Positions 16,551 to 24,483 of a DNA stretch of 64,000 bases are shown here, one piece after another; position 1 is the stretch's first letter, and every line of letters starts with the position of its first letter. The translations under genes were made by a program, and so were the position numbers. Below the pieces are notes generated by a model that had not been told where the DNA came from, did not search any database, and saw only the letters and a program-made list of their open reading frames with translations. The stretch lies in assembly GCF_003058195.1 (NCBI RefSeq), contig NZ_QBUH01000001.1, forward strand, positions 248,001-312,000, written 5' to 3'. The DNA comes from Elizabethkingia sp. YR214 (GTDB taxonomy: Bacteria > Bacteroidota > Bacteroidia > Flavobacteriales > Weeksellaceae).

Positions 16551-16937
16551 TTATAGGTTCCTCAGAAGCCAGAAAGCAATAACAACAAAAAGGATAATAT
16601 AAATGGCTTTTTGCCCGAACAGAGCTTTTCTAAGCTTTGGATATTTGATTTTCACTTTATCCTGATTAAAGATAAGGCCTACAATAACATACGGAATTGC
16701 TATGATAAATAAAGGATTATAAGCAAAAGCCCCGTTTACATCTCCATGTAGTAAAGCATGTAAAGCCCTTTGCGATCCACATCCCGGACAGTCATATCCC
16801 GTCAGTAATTTAAACGGACATTGTAAAAAGAATCCTGAAGTTTCAGGATTATATTGGTAAAAGATATAAACTCCCCCTCCGCACAGCAAAAGCAGCACGA
16901 CTACAGAGAGGAACTTATACTTTTTTATTATTTCCAT
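16551..16937 (-). CDS. DUF2752 membrane protein
   Basis: A 128-aa integral membrane protein with three predicted helices (residues about 9-27, 65-88 and 109-126). The family signature CPFKLLTGYDCPGCGSQRALHALLHG between helices 1 and 2 identifies DUF2752, a cysteine-rich motif of unknown function (CPGCG). It overlaps the upstream CD225-like gene by 10 bases, so the two are expressed as a pair. Pairings of this kind recur in Bacteroidota, which hints at a shared membrane function, but none is established. Confidence 0.85.
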   Translation of the reverse strand: MEIIKKYKFLSVVVLLLLCGGGVYIFYQYNPETSGFFLQCPFKLLTGYDCPGCGSQRALHALLHGDVNGAFAYNPLFIIAIPYVIVGLIFNQDKVKIKYPKLRKALFGQKAIYIILFVVIAFWLLRNL

Positions 16938-17242
16938 TCACCTGTTGTAGTAGAAAGTACAATTGCGAAGACATAAAACGCCACTACAATTGCAACGATA
17001 ATAAACCATGAAATCACAGACCATATTACCATTTGCTTTGCCAGTTTCGATGCTTTCTGGGCACCTAAAACATCGCCTCTGTAGAATTTAGATTCCACCG
17101 AAGCGGCATTAACTATTCCTATAATTCCAAGGATCTGGCAGCAAAATACAGTAACCAATACAGACTCAACCAGCCATGTTTTCGGAGGAAAGCTTTGTTG
17201 TGGATTAGGAGTCATTATAGAGGTATCATCAATGTGTTCCAT
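16928..17242 (-). CDS. CD225/dispanin family membrane protein
   Basis: A 104-aa protein with a hydrophilic N-terminus (MEHIDDTSIMTPNPQQSFPP), then two transmembrane helices. The loop between them reads AASVESKFYRGDVLGAQKAS, which matches the CD225 (dispanin, IFITM-like) domain with its conserved cysteine pair VFCCQILGIIGIVNA. Homologues in animals restrict viruses, but bacterial function is unknown. Its stop overlaps the start of the DUF2752 gene downstream. It begins about 165 bases from the divergent aconitase gene. Confidence 0.82.
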   Translation of the reverse strand: MEHIDDTSIMTPNPQQSFPPKTWLVESVLVTVFCCQILGIIGIVNAASVESKFYRGDVLGAQKASKLAKQMVIWSVISWFIIVAIVVAFYVFAIVLSTTTGEWK

Positions 17243-17322
17243 AGCAATTTTAATTCAGCGTAAATATAATGCAAAACAGACAATTTACACTATATTTATA
17301 ACCAATCTAAATAAGATTCACC

Positions 17323-17378
17323 TTAAAAGCCCGTATAAAATTCGTATTTTTGTATACTTTTTCACACCAAATGTGTGA
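17323..17378 (+). promoter_or_regulatory. Aconitase promoter and leader palindrome
   Basis: A TATTTTTG -7 box (17345-17352) lies 19 bp after TTA, a fair match to the consensus. Just downstream, TCACAC and GTGTGA form a perfect 6-bp inverted repeat with a 5-base loop (17362-17378), within the first bases of the leader. It could be an operator or an RNA hairpin. Confidence 0.4.
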
Positions 17379-17406
17379 TTTACTAACGAATAAAACTTTG
17401 TAGCAT

Positions 17407-19671
17407 ATGACCTTTGATTTGGATATGATCAAAAAAGTTTATTCTGATTTCGACAACAGAGTAAACGCAGCAAGAGAGTTTATGGGAAGACCTCTTACTT
17501 ATTCAGAGAAAATTTTATGTTCCCACTTATTTTCCACTCAACAGCCAGAAGCTTTCAAACGCGGAGAATCTTATGTAGATTTCGCTCCGGATAGAGTTGC
17601 TATGCAGGACGCTACAGCACAGATGGCTTTATTACAATTTATGCAGGCTGGAAAGAAGAAGGTTGCAGTTCCTTCTACGGTACATGCAGACCACCTTATC
17701 CAGGCTAGAGTTGGAGCAGACAAAGACCTTCAAGAAGCAGAAAATAAAAACAACGAAGTTTATCAATTCCTTCAGTCAGTTTCCAACAAATATGGTATTG
17801 GATTCTGGAAGCCGGGAGCTGGTATTATTCACCAGGTAGTTTTAGAAAATTATGCATTCCCTGGAGGAATGATGATTGGTACCGACTCTCACACTGTAAA
17901 TGCAGGTGGTTTAGGTATGGTTGCTATTGGTGTTGGTGGTGCAGATGCTGTGGACGTAATGGCAGGAATGGCATGGGAGCTTAAATTCCCTAAAATGATC
18001 GGTGTAAAATTAACCGGTAAACTTAGCGGATGGTGCTCTCCTAAAGATGTAATTCTGAAAGTTGCTGGTATCCTTACTGTAAAAGGAGGTACTGGTGCTA
18101 TCGTAGAATACTTCGGAGAAGGTGCTGAATCACTTTCTTGTACTGGTAAAGGTACAATCTGTAACATGGGTGCAGAGATCGGAGCAACAACTTCTATCTT
18201 TGAATTCGATAAGAACATGGCTAAATACCTAAGAGCTACAGGAAGAGAAGCTGTTGCTGCAGGTGCTGAAGCTATCGCTGATAACTTAAAAGCTGATAAA
18301 GAAGTTTATGCAGATCCTGCTAAATACTTCGATCAGGTTATTGAAATCAATCTGGATGAATTAGAGCCGGCATTAAACGGTCCTTTCACTCCGGATTTAT
18401 ATACTCCAATTTCTCAGATGAAAGAACTTGCTGAGAAAAACGGATGGCCAACTAAAGTTGAGGTTGGTTTGATCGGTTCTTGTACAAACTCTTCTTACGA
18501 GGATATCTCAAGAGCTGCTTCTATCGCTAAGCAGGCAATTGACAAAAACTTGGTAACTGCTGCTGAATACACTATTACTCCGGGATCCGAATTAGTAAGA
18601 TATACAGTAGAAAGAGATGGTTTCCTAGATACTTTTGCTCAAATTGGTGGTAAAGTATTCGCTAACGCTTGTGGACCATGTATCGGTCAATGGGCTCGTG
18701 AAGGTTCAGAAAAACAAGAGAAAAACACAATCGTTCACTCTTTCAACAGAAACTTCTCTAAGAGAGCAGATGGTAACCCAAATACTTATGCATTCGTAGG
18801 TTCTCCTGAATTGGTAACTGCACTTGCTATCGCTGGGAAACTAGATTTCGATCCAAGAACAGACAAATTAGTTAACAAGGATGGTGTTGAAGTTCTTCTA
18901 GACGAACCTCAAGGTTATGAATTACCGATTAAAGGTTTCGACGTTGAAGATGCTGGCTATATCGCTCCTGCTGAAGATGGTTCAAATGTTGAGGTTATTG
19001 TAGCTCCTACATCTGACAGACTTCAGTTATTAGAAGAGTTTACACCTTGGGATGGTAAAAACATTACAGGTGCTAAATTATTGATCAAAGCATTTGGTAA
19101 GTGTACAACTGACCACATCTCTATGGCAGGTCCATGGCTGAAGTACAGAGGTCACTTAGATAATATTTCTAACAACATGTTGATCGGAGCTGTTAATGCT
19201 TACAACATGGAAACTAACAACGTGAAGAATGAATTAAACGGTGAGCATATGGAAGTTCCTGCATCTGCAAGATCTTACAAAGCTGCCGGAGTTCCAACGA
19301 TTGTTGTTGGTGATGAAAACTACGGTGAAGGTTCTTCAAGAGAGCACGCTGCTATGGAGCCTCGTCACTTAGGTGTAAGAGCTGTATTAGTTAAATCTTT
19401 CGCTCGTATCCATGAGACTAACCTTAAAAAACAAGGTATGCTAGGATTAACTTTTGCTGACAAAGCAGATTATGACAAAATCCAGGAAGATGATACAATC
19501 AACTTCTTAGATCTTGATCAGTTTGCTCCAGGTAAGCCGTTGACATTAGAGTTTGTCCACGCTGATGGTTCTAAAGACATTATTCTTGCTAACCATACTT
19601 ACAACGCAGGACAAATCGAGTGGTTCAAAGCTGGATCTGCACTTAACCTAATCAAACAACAAGGGAAATAA
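17407..19671 (+). CDS. acn: Aconitate hydratase
   Basis: A 754-aa [4Fe-4S] aconitase that interconverts citrate and isocitrate in the TCA cycle. The length and the motif [20 protein letters not shown] match the mitochondrial-type enzyme of Bacteroidota. The cluster cysteines are Cys359 ([10 protein letters not shown]), Cys422 and Cys425 ([10 protein letters not shown]). The C-terminal swivelling domain has [20 protein letters not shown]. The many GAT, GGT and GCT codons suggest high expression. A strong terminator follows, so it is a single-gene unit. Confidence 0.97.
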   Translation: MTFDLDMIKKVYSDFDNRVNAAREFMGRPLTYSEKILCSHLFSTQQPEAFKRGESYVDFAPDRVAMQDATAQMALLQFMQAGKKKVAVPSTVHADHLIQARVGADKDLQEAENKNNEVYQFLQSVSNKYGIGFWKPGAGIIHQVVLENYAFPGGMMIGTDSHTVNAGGLGMVAIGVGGADAVDVMAGMAWELKFPKMIGVKLTGKLSGWCSPKDVILKVAGILTVKGGTGAIVEYFGEGAESLSCTGKGTICNMGAEIGATTSIFEFDKNMAKYLRATGREAVAAGAEAIADNLKADKEVYADPAKYFDQVIEINLDELEPALNGPFTPDLYTPISQMKELAEKNGWPTKVEVGLIGSCTNSSYEDISRAASIAKQAIDKNLVTAAEYTITPGSELVRYTVERDGFLDTFAQIGGKVFANACGPCIGQWAREGSEKQEKNTIVHSFNRNFSKRADGNPNTYAFVGSPELVTALAIAGKLDFDPRTDKLVNKDGVEVLLDEPQGYELPIKGFDVEDAGYIAPAEDGSNVEVIVAPTSDRLQLLEEFTPWDGKNITGAKLLIKAFGKCTTDHISMAGPWLKYRGHLDNISNNMLIGAVNAYNMETNNVKNELNGEHMEVPASARSYKAAGVPTIVVGDENYGEGSSREHAAMEPRHLGVRAVLVKSFARIHETNLKKQGMLGLTFADKADYDKIQEDDTINFLDLDQFAPGKPLTLEFVHADGSKDIILANHTYNAGQIEWFKAGSALNLIKQQGK

Positions 19672-19696
19672 TTAATTTAATTTCTCATTGAAATAG

Positions 19697-19725
19697 AAAA
19701 GCCTCGCAAATGCGGGGCTTTTTCT
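19697..19725 (+). terminator. Aconitase terminator
   Basis: AAAAGCCTCGC pairs with GCGGGGCTTTT across a short loop (one G-T wobble), followed by a T run. Confidence 0.85.
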
Positions 19726-19757
19726 TTGAAATAATATAGAATTATGGATTGAAGGAA

Positions 19758-20225
19758 TTAACTCACTTTAATCTCTTGTGCAGGGATGTTATTTTCAGGA
19801 TCCTTTGGCAGGATTACGGTAAGAATACCATCTTCATAACCAGCAGAAATATTTTCGGATGCAACTTTCTCATTAAGCTTAAAAGAACGTTCAAAAGATG
19901 AAGCATATACTTCCTGATAGATATAATTTGCTTTCTCCTTGTCTTCAGTTGCTTTGTACGAAATAGTCAGTACCCGGTCTTTTAGCGCTATACTAAAAGC
20001 CTCTTTTTTCAGTCCGGCAGCAAATAATTGAAGCGCATAATATTCTTCATTTTCAGAAATATTTACGGGTTTGAAACTGCTAATTTTTTCAGCAAATACT
20101 TCTTTCATCGGATGTTTGCTATTGAAGAATCCTTCACGGAATTTATCGAATTTGCGGTCGAATTTTCCATTACAGAAATCTTTTTTGTTTCTAAAATCTT
20201 CGTTGTTATGATGTCTTGTATACAT
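19758..20225 (-). CDS. Small heat-shock protein (Hsp20/alpha-crystallin)
   Basis: A 155-aa chaperone that binds unfolding proteins. The N-terminus is rich in Phe, Lys and Arg and is not conserved. The alpha-crystallin domain runs from about residue 50 to 145 and contains YYALQLFAAGLKKEAFSI and ISAGYEDGILTVILPK, with the GILTV signature. It lies immediately downstream of a small membrane-protein gene (24-base gap) and of an ECF sigma gene cluster, so a stress role is likely. The usual C-terminal IxI motif may be represented by QEIKVS. Confidence 0.88.
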   Translation of the reverse strand: MYTRHHNNEDFRNKKDFCNGKFDRKFDKFREGFFNSKHPMKEVFAEKISSFKPVNISENEEYYALQLFAAGLKKEAFSIALKDRVLTISYKATEDKEKANYIYQEVYASSFERSFKLNEKVASENISAGYEDGILTVILPKDPENNIPAQEIKVS

Positions 20226-20249
20226 TGTTATTTTTTTTAGTTTAATAAA

Positions 20250-20543
20250 TTAGTTAATTGGGATAATAGCGATATTTTCTGTTCTTGAATTTCTATAGTT
20301 TGGTCTTACAGCAAATTCACTATTATTTGAAGGATTAAAGCCTATTGGCAGATTTTCCTGATAAGGTTCAAAGTATCTTTCTCTCCTTCTTCTGAATTTT
20401 GAAGCTACCAGAGTTCCTATTCCTGCGATTAAGGTAACGGCCAGAAGTAATTTAAAAACCATACCTATAATCAGTGTTGCTAAACCTGCGATCACAGTAA
20501 TTCCGATCAGTTTAGGCAATATATAACGCATTTTGTTTTTCAT
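20250..20543 (-). CDS. Small two-helix membrane protein, unknown
   Basis: A 97-aa protein. Two hydrophobic segments (residues about 10-26 and 30-46) are followed by a basic cluster KFRRRRERY and a soluble tail. I do not recognise a domain family. It lies between Hsp20 and the sigma-factor group on the same strand. About 215 bases and a terminator separate it from the upstream membrane-protein gene, so it may start its own transcript with hsp20. Confidence 0.6.
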   Translation of the reverse strand: MKNKMRYILPKLIGITVIAGLATLIIGMVFKLLLAVTLIAGIGTLVASKFRRRRERYFEPYQENLPIGFNPSNNSEFAVRPNYRNSRTENIAIIPIN

Positions 20544-20724
20544 TTTTTTTGATTTTAAAGTTTAATAATAAAGGCCTTTGTATTGAAGACGAATAAAGAA
20601 TTTGTTTTACTTTAAAATTTTTGAAAATAATTTCAATTCATTCACCAAATACCCTAGAACAGGAGAAAAGATATTCAAATAAAATATCCAGCAAACATTA
20701 TAAACCCTGTAAATGACTTTAAAT

Positions 20725-20757
20725 AAAAAACCCGAAACTTAAAAGTTCCGGGTTTCA
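20725..20757 (-). terminator. Terminator of the sigma-factor transcript
   Basis: On the minus strand, AACCCGGAACTT and AAGTTTCGGGTT form a stem with a short loop and one mismatch, followed by a TTTTTT run. Confidence 0.8.
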
Positions 20758-20760
20758 TTA

Positions 20761-21099
20761 TTATTTAAATCGGCATCGGTCTCCAAACCGTTTTTGCCAT
20801 TCCTCACGAAAGCGCTCCCTGTCTTCATCTGAAAACTCTTCCATTCGTCTTTTCATTTTTTCTTTAAAATTTCTTCCGCCACTACGACCTTTAAAATGGA
20901 AGCCACCGAATAGAATCTTACAAAGTACCATAATTCCGAAAGCCTGCCAGAAAGTAATTGCTTTTACCCCTAGTATTTCTGGTAATAATAAATTCCATAG
21001 CCATTGTACTACCCAGACTAGCAGAAATATCAATCCGATAATTAACGGAAAGATCAACCAAAATTTCTTCTTATTTCTATGTCTAAATCTACGATCCAT
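20761..21099 (-). CDS. Small membrane protein cotranscribed with ECF sigma factor
   Basis: A 112-aa protein that starts four bases after the sigma-factor stop. It has an Arg/Lys-rich N-terminus, two hydrophobic segments (residues about 13-33 and 46-64), and a charged helical tail, MKRRMEEFSDEDRERFREEW. Its position in the usual place of an anti-sigma factor, its membrane topology and its size make it a candidate regulator of the sigma factor. It has no zinc-binding HxxxCxxC motif, so it is not a standard ZAS anti-sigma. Function is inferred from context only. Confidence 0.65.
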   Translation of the reverse strand: MDRRFRHRNKKKFWLIFPLIIGLIFLLVWVVQWLWNLLLPEILGVKAITFWQAFGIMVLCKILFGGFHFKGRSGGRNFKEKMKRRMEEFSDEDRERFREEWQKRFGDRCRFK

Positions 21100-21103
21100 A
21101 TAC

Positions 21104-21655
21104 TTAGTCCTTAAGTTCGTTGTATAAATGTTTTAATCTTTTGCGAAGGTGTTTTACAGCATATCCTTTTCTGCTGATAATAGTCTTTAGATTCTCACCT
21201 TCTTCGTCCGCAATCTCTTGCAAAGTTCTTTCCTCAACCTCATTCTGAAAAAATACCCGCCTTTGGTTATCCGGTAATTCATCCAGAGCCTTCATTAGTT
21301 CATCCCAGAAAATGTCTTTAAACATCTTTAATTCCGGATTGTTGGAGTCATCTGCTAAAAGAATTTCCTTAATGCTGAAACTTCCGTCTTCATCTTCATA
21401 AGTGTAGTCTTCCAGTGAATCATTTTTCTTTTTCCTGTAATTATCGGTAATCTTATTTCGGGTTACCGAATACAGCCAGGCACCAACATTTTCCAGATCA
21501 TCTATATTTGTTAAACGGCTGGTCTGATACCAGACCTCCTGCAAAATATCTTCTGCATCCTCAGTTTTGCTCACTTTTCCTTTGATAAAGCGAAACAATT
21601 GTGAGCCGTAATCCTTTACGACTTCTGACAGTGAAGCAGTTTTTTTTTCAGCCAT
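21104..21655 (-). CDS. RNA polymerase ECF-type sigma factor
   Basis: A sigma-70 family extracytoplasmic-function protein of 183 aa from the preferred ATG at 21655 (MAEKKTASLSEVVKDYGSQL). An ATG-initiated extension of eight residues is possible. Region 2 contains KTEDAEDILQEVWYQTSR, and region 4 contains ERTLQEIADEEGENLKTIISRKGYAVKHLRK, a helix-turn-helix. It directs transcription of an unknown regulon, probably envelope or stress genes given the adjacent Hsp20. It is followed by a small membrane protein rather than by a standard anti-sigma. Confidence 0.9.
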   Translation of the reverse strand: MAEKKTASLSEVVKDYGSQLFRFIKGKVSKTEDAEDILQEVWYQTSRLTNIDDLENVGAWLYSVTRNKITDNYRKKKNDSLEDYTYEDEDGSFSIKEILLADDSNNPELKMFKDIFWDELMKALDELPDNQRRVFFQNEVEERTLQEIADEEGENLKTIISRKGYAVKHLRKRLKHLYNELKD

Positions 21656-21706
21656 TTCATTCAAATATAGCAAGTCCATATTTATGAAGACGAACCAAAA
21701 GCAAAA

Positions 21707-22393
21707 TTACTTTAACTTTTTCAAAAAATTTAATTTATAGCTCTCACCAATAGGAATTTCTCCTCCGGAGATAAGGTTTGCAGACTTAATGTTGACTGTT
21801 TTTATCTTGTCCAGATTAATGATATAAGATTTATGAACCCTGATAAAAGAAGTATCCGGTAGCTGTTGCTCAAAAGACTTTAGAGTATCCAGCACTATAT
21901 ATTCCTGATGCTCTGTTTTTATATTCACATAATCCTTGAGGCTTTCAATATACAATACCTCATCAAAATTAATACGGTGCTGCTGACCGGAAGATTTTAC
22001 AAAAAAATACTGACCTGCTGAAGATTCATTATTAGAAAAACGTTCCTGAGCCTTCAGCGCACTTTTATAAAGTCTGTCGAAGGAAACTGGTTTTAATAAA
22101 TAATCGACTATATTATACTCATAGCCCTCCAAAGCATATTCTGCGTAGGCAGTTGTAAGGATATATTTTAGCTTATTACCTGCAATTCCCATGAAATTAA
22201 TACCGGTAAGTTCCGGCATTTGAATATCTAAAAATGCCAGGTCTGTCTCATTTTTCTGAATAAAATCTAATGCTTCTAAAGGATTCTCTGTACTAAAAAC
22301 AAGCTCTAAAAACGGAACCTTCTGAACATAGCTACTCAACAGAGAGACTGCCAGAGGCTCATCGTCTACAACAATACATTTAATTTTCTCCAT
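21707..22393 (-). CDS. LytTR response regulator
   Basis: A 228-aa response regulator. The receiver domain has Asp10, Asp11 and the phospho-acceptor Asp56 (LAFLDIQMPELTG). Residues about 125-228 form a LytTR DNA-binding domain, with SLKDYVNIKTEH and FIRVHKSYIINLDKI. It lies two bases after the LytS-type kinase gene, so the two are one operon. It likely binds direct-repeat sites near promoters of nearby genes, but no such site was confirmed. Confidence 0.92.
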   Translation of the reverse strand: MEKIKCIVVDDEPLAVSLLSSYVQKVPFLELVFSTENPLEALDFIQKNETDLAFLDIQMPELTGINFMGIAGNKLKYILTTAYAEYALEGYEYNIVDYLLKPVSFDRLYKSALKAQERFSNNESSAGQYFFVKSSGQQHRINFDEVLYIESLKDYVNIKTEHQEYIVLDTLKSFEQQLPDTSFIRVHKSYIINLDKIKTVNIKSANLISGGEIPIGESYKLNFLKKLK

Positions 22394-22395
22394 AT

Positions 22396-23421
22396 TTAAT
22401 ACACCGCCGATTTATTTGTATCCAGCTCAATTTTCAAATCTACGATAAAAGTATCTTCAGTTTCTGTAATTTCTAGCCAATGTCTATCAGGATAGATTAA
22501 TTGCAATCTCTTTCTCACATTCGCAATACCAATACCGGATGAAAAATCTTTCATTCTCTGCTTTTTGGAATTTTTAAGATAAAAGTACAATCTGCTATTA
22601 TCATCAGACACTTTCAACTCCATTCCTTTACCATTAATATCACCATGTTTAAAGGCATTTTCTACAAACGGAACTAATAGCATTGGTGAGATTAATAATT
22701 TCGGATTTTTGAGATTTTTATTGAATAATATCAGATCCGGATTTTTAATCCTAAGTTTTTCCAAAGCAATCAGACTCTCCATATAGCCTACTTCTTTATC
22801 AAGCTGAATAAAGTCCTTCTCCAGATCCTTTGTACTATACCTCAACAATTGGCTTAGTTCTTCCAACGCTGGTAATGCCTTATCGGAATTCTGATAAACC
22901 AAAGAGTAAATATTATTAAGTGAATTAAATATAAAGTGTGGATTTATCTGAGTTTTCAATGCTTGGAGTTCTGCATTCTTCTTTTCCTCTATAAGCTGTA
23001 CCCTTTCTTTTTCCAACTTCGAATAATATGTAAAGAGCCACAAACTAGTGCTAACAAAAATGGACAAAGCGGAATAATAAATATTATCGTAAAAATAGAA
23101 AACAAAACTAGTTCCTTCCGCGTAATTTCTAAATCCTGCAAAGATTGGTAACAAAACCTCTTCAAAAGAATATCTAAAAAACACAAAAACAACAACACCT
23201 AAAAAGTATCCCAGAATACTAAGATATAAGCGTTTAGGGTTAAAAAATTTGGGAGCAATAAAAAAATAGTTAATATAAAAACTAAGAAAATTGGCTGTAA
23301 AAAGGGTTACATTGATAAGATTAATATGATAATCTTCACTGTTCAAATATGTCACAACATATTTGAACAACAACAGCAGCCAATAAAAGACATGCACAAA
23401 AATAATTTGGTTCTTTTTCAT
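22396..23421 (-). CDS. LytS/YehU-type sensor histidine kinase
   Basis: A 341-aa kinase from the ATG at 23421 (MKKNQIIFVHVFYWLL). Four transmembrane helices fill residues 8-130, then a coiled-coil (SKLEKERVQLIEEKK) leads to the His_kinase motif with phospho-acceptor His162 (LKTQINPHFIFNSLNN). The ATP-binding end has SGIGIANVRKRLQLIY. An upstream TTG start is rejected because that TTG is the promoter's -33 element. It forms an operon with the LytTR regulator and faces a DUF5694 gene and three beta-barrel proteins. No extracellular sensor domain is obvious. Confidence 0.88.
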   Translation of the reverse strand: MKKNQIIFVHVFYWLLLLFKYVVTYLNSEDYHINLINVTLFTANFLSFYINYFFIAPKFFNPKRLYLSILGYFLGVVVFVFFRYSFEEVLLPIFAGFRNYAEGTSFVFYFYDNIYYSALSIFVSTSLWLFTYYSKLEKERVQLIEEKKNAELQALKTQINPHFIFNSLNNIYSLVYQNSDKALPALEELSQLLRYSTKDLEKDFIQLDKEVGYMESLIALEKLRIKNPDLILFNKNLKNPKLLISPMLLVPFVENAFKHGDINGKGMELKVSDDNSRLYFYLKNSKKQRMKDFSSGIGIANVRKRLQLIYPDRHWLEITETEDTFIVDLKIELDTNKSAVY

Positions 23422-23424
23422 GCT

Positions 23425-23454
23425 CAAATTTAATGCTAGTAAAACATTTTCCAA
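23425..23454 (-). promoter_or_regulatory. Strong promoter of the LytS/LytTR operon (leaderless)
   Basis: TTG (plus 23452-23454), exactly 19 bp, then TAAATTTG (23425-23432), followed by AGC and the ATG at 23421. As with the HU-like gene, the transcript would start at the start codon. Confidence 0.75.
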
Positions 23455-23536
23455 TAGCCATTTTCGACAAACCTGCTTTTTTCATCGACGAAAAAAACAA
23501 TCATCCCGTAAATACCCTGCTTCGTCTAAATGCTAT

Positions 23537-23566
23537 TTCAGAGGGCATTCACACATTATACCTTTG
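23537..23566 (+). promoter_or_regulatory. Promoter of the DUF5694-like gene
   Basis: TTC, exactly 19 bp, then TACCTTTG (23559-23566). Transcription would start near 23571, about 40 bases before the ATG. Confidence 0.5.
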
Positions 23567-23611
23567 GCATATCAAAACGATCAAAAAAACAACTAATTAT
23601 AAAATATAACA

Positions 23612-24445
23612 ATGAAAACTATAATCACTTTCTTTTTTATTACCCTTTCAGCTTTAGGTTTCAGCCAGGAAAAAATCAATGTAATCCTTATCGGAACTTA
23701 TCACTTCAACAACCCGGGCTTTGACGCAGGAAAAGTAAAAGAAAGAAATATTCTGGAACAATCTAATCAGAGCAACCTGAACCAGATTACACAGAAAATT
23801 ACTAATACATACAGACCGGATAAAGTTTTTGTAGAAAGTCCATATGAAGACAGAGAAAATCTGAATAAAATGTATGCTTTATACAAACAAGGAAAAGCCT
23901 ATTATAAAGCAGATACATTGAAGAATAATTTTCAGAAACGGATGCTTAGTGAAAATGAGATCTTTCAGTTCGGTTTCAGATTAGCTCGTGAAGCTGGTAA
24001 CCAGAAAATATATTCCATGGATTATGAATCACAAATGAATATTGGAGCTTTAAAATCTAAACTGAGCCTTAACCCTTCTCTAACTTACTCAGACTTTGAA
24101 TCAAAAGTAAAACAACTATCCGACTTCATGAATAGCTGTATAAGTGAGAGTTCTCTGCAAAAGACCTTCAAATGCCTTAATTCCGAAAAACAATACTCCC
24201 TGAATAAAGGATTGTACATCACATACTTCAACAAAATAAATAAAGCTCCGGATTTTTATGGATCGCAGCTAGTAGCTGATTGGTATAAAAGAAATCTGAT
24301 TATGTATTCCTACATCCAGAATCAAATCGAAAAAGAAGATAAAAACATTGTAATTATTGTCGGAGCAGGGCACGCAGCCATGATGTATGATTTTATTAAA
24401 AATGATCCGCAGTTTAATCTTATCGAAGTGAAAAATATTTTCTAA
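23612..24445 (+). CDS. DUF5694-like secreted protein
   Basis: A 277-aa exported protein with a signal peptide (MKTIITFFFITLSALGFS). Conserved-looking pieces are INVILIGTYHFNNPG near the N-terminus, DKVFVESPYEDRENL, and NIVIIVGAGHAAMMYDFI near the C-terminus. This spacing of histidine and glutamate motifs resembles DUF5694 and recalls the TraB/TIKI metalloprotease fold, but the relation is inference. It is divergent from the LytS/LytTR operon and leads a run of three outer-membrane barrel genes. Biochemical function is unknown. Confidence 0.72.
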   Translation: MKTIITFFFITLSALGFSQEKINVILIGTYHFNNPGFDAGKVKERNILEQSNQSNLNQITQKITNTYRPDKVFVESPYEDRENLNKMYALYKQGKAYYKADTLKNNFQKRMLSENEIFQFGFRLAREAGNQKIYSMDYESQMNIGALKSKLSLNPSLTYSDFESKVKQLSDFMNSCISESSLQKTFKCLNSEKQYSLNKGLYITYFNKINKAPDFYGSQLVADWYKRNLIMYSYIQNQIEKEDKNIVIIVGAGHAAMMYDFIKNDPQFNLIEVKNIF

Positions 24446-24483
24446 AAACTAAACCATTAACTATCCTCTATAAAAATATATCC

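Noticed and set aside
17362-17378. Crp-like site before aconitase
   Set aside because: The half-sites point the wrong way (TCACAC-GTGTGA rather than TGTGA-TCACA).
23422-23454. TTG start at 23454 for the LytS kinase
   Set aside because: The TTG is again the promoter -33 element. The ATG at 23421 gives a typical kinase N-terminus.
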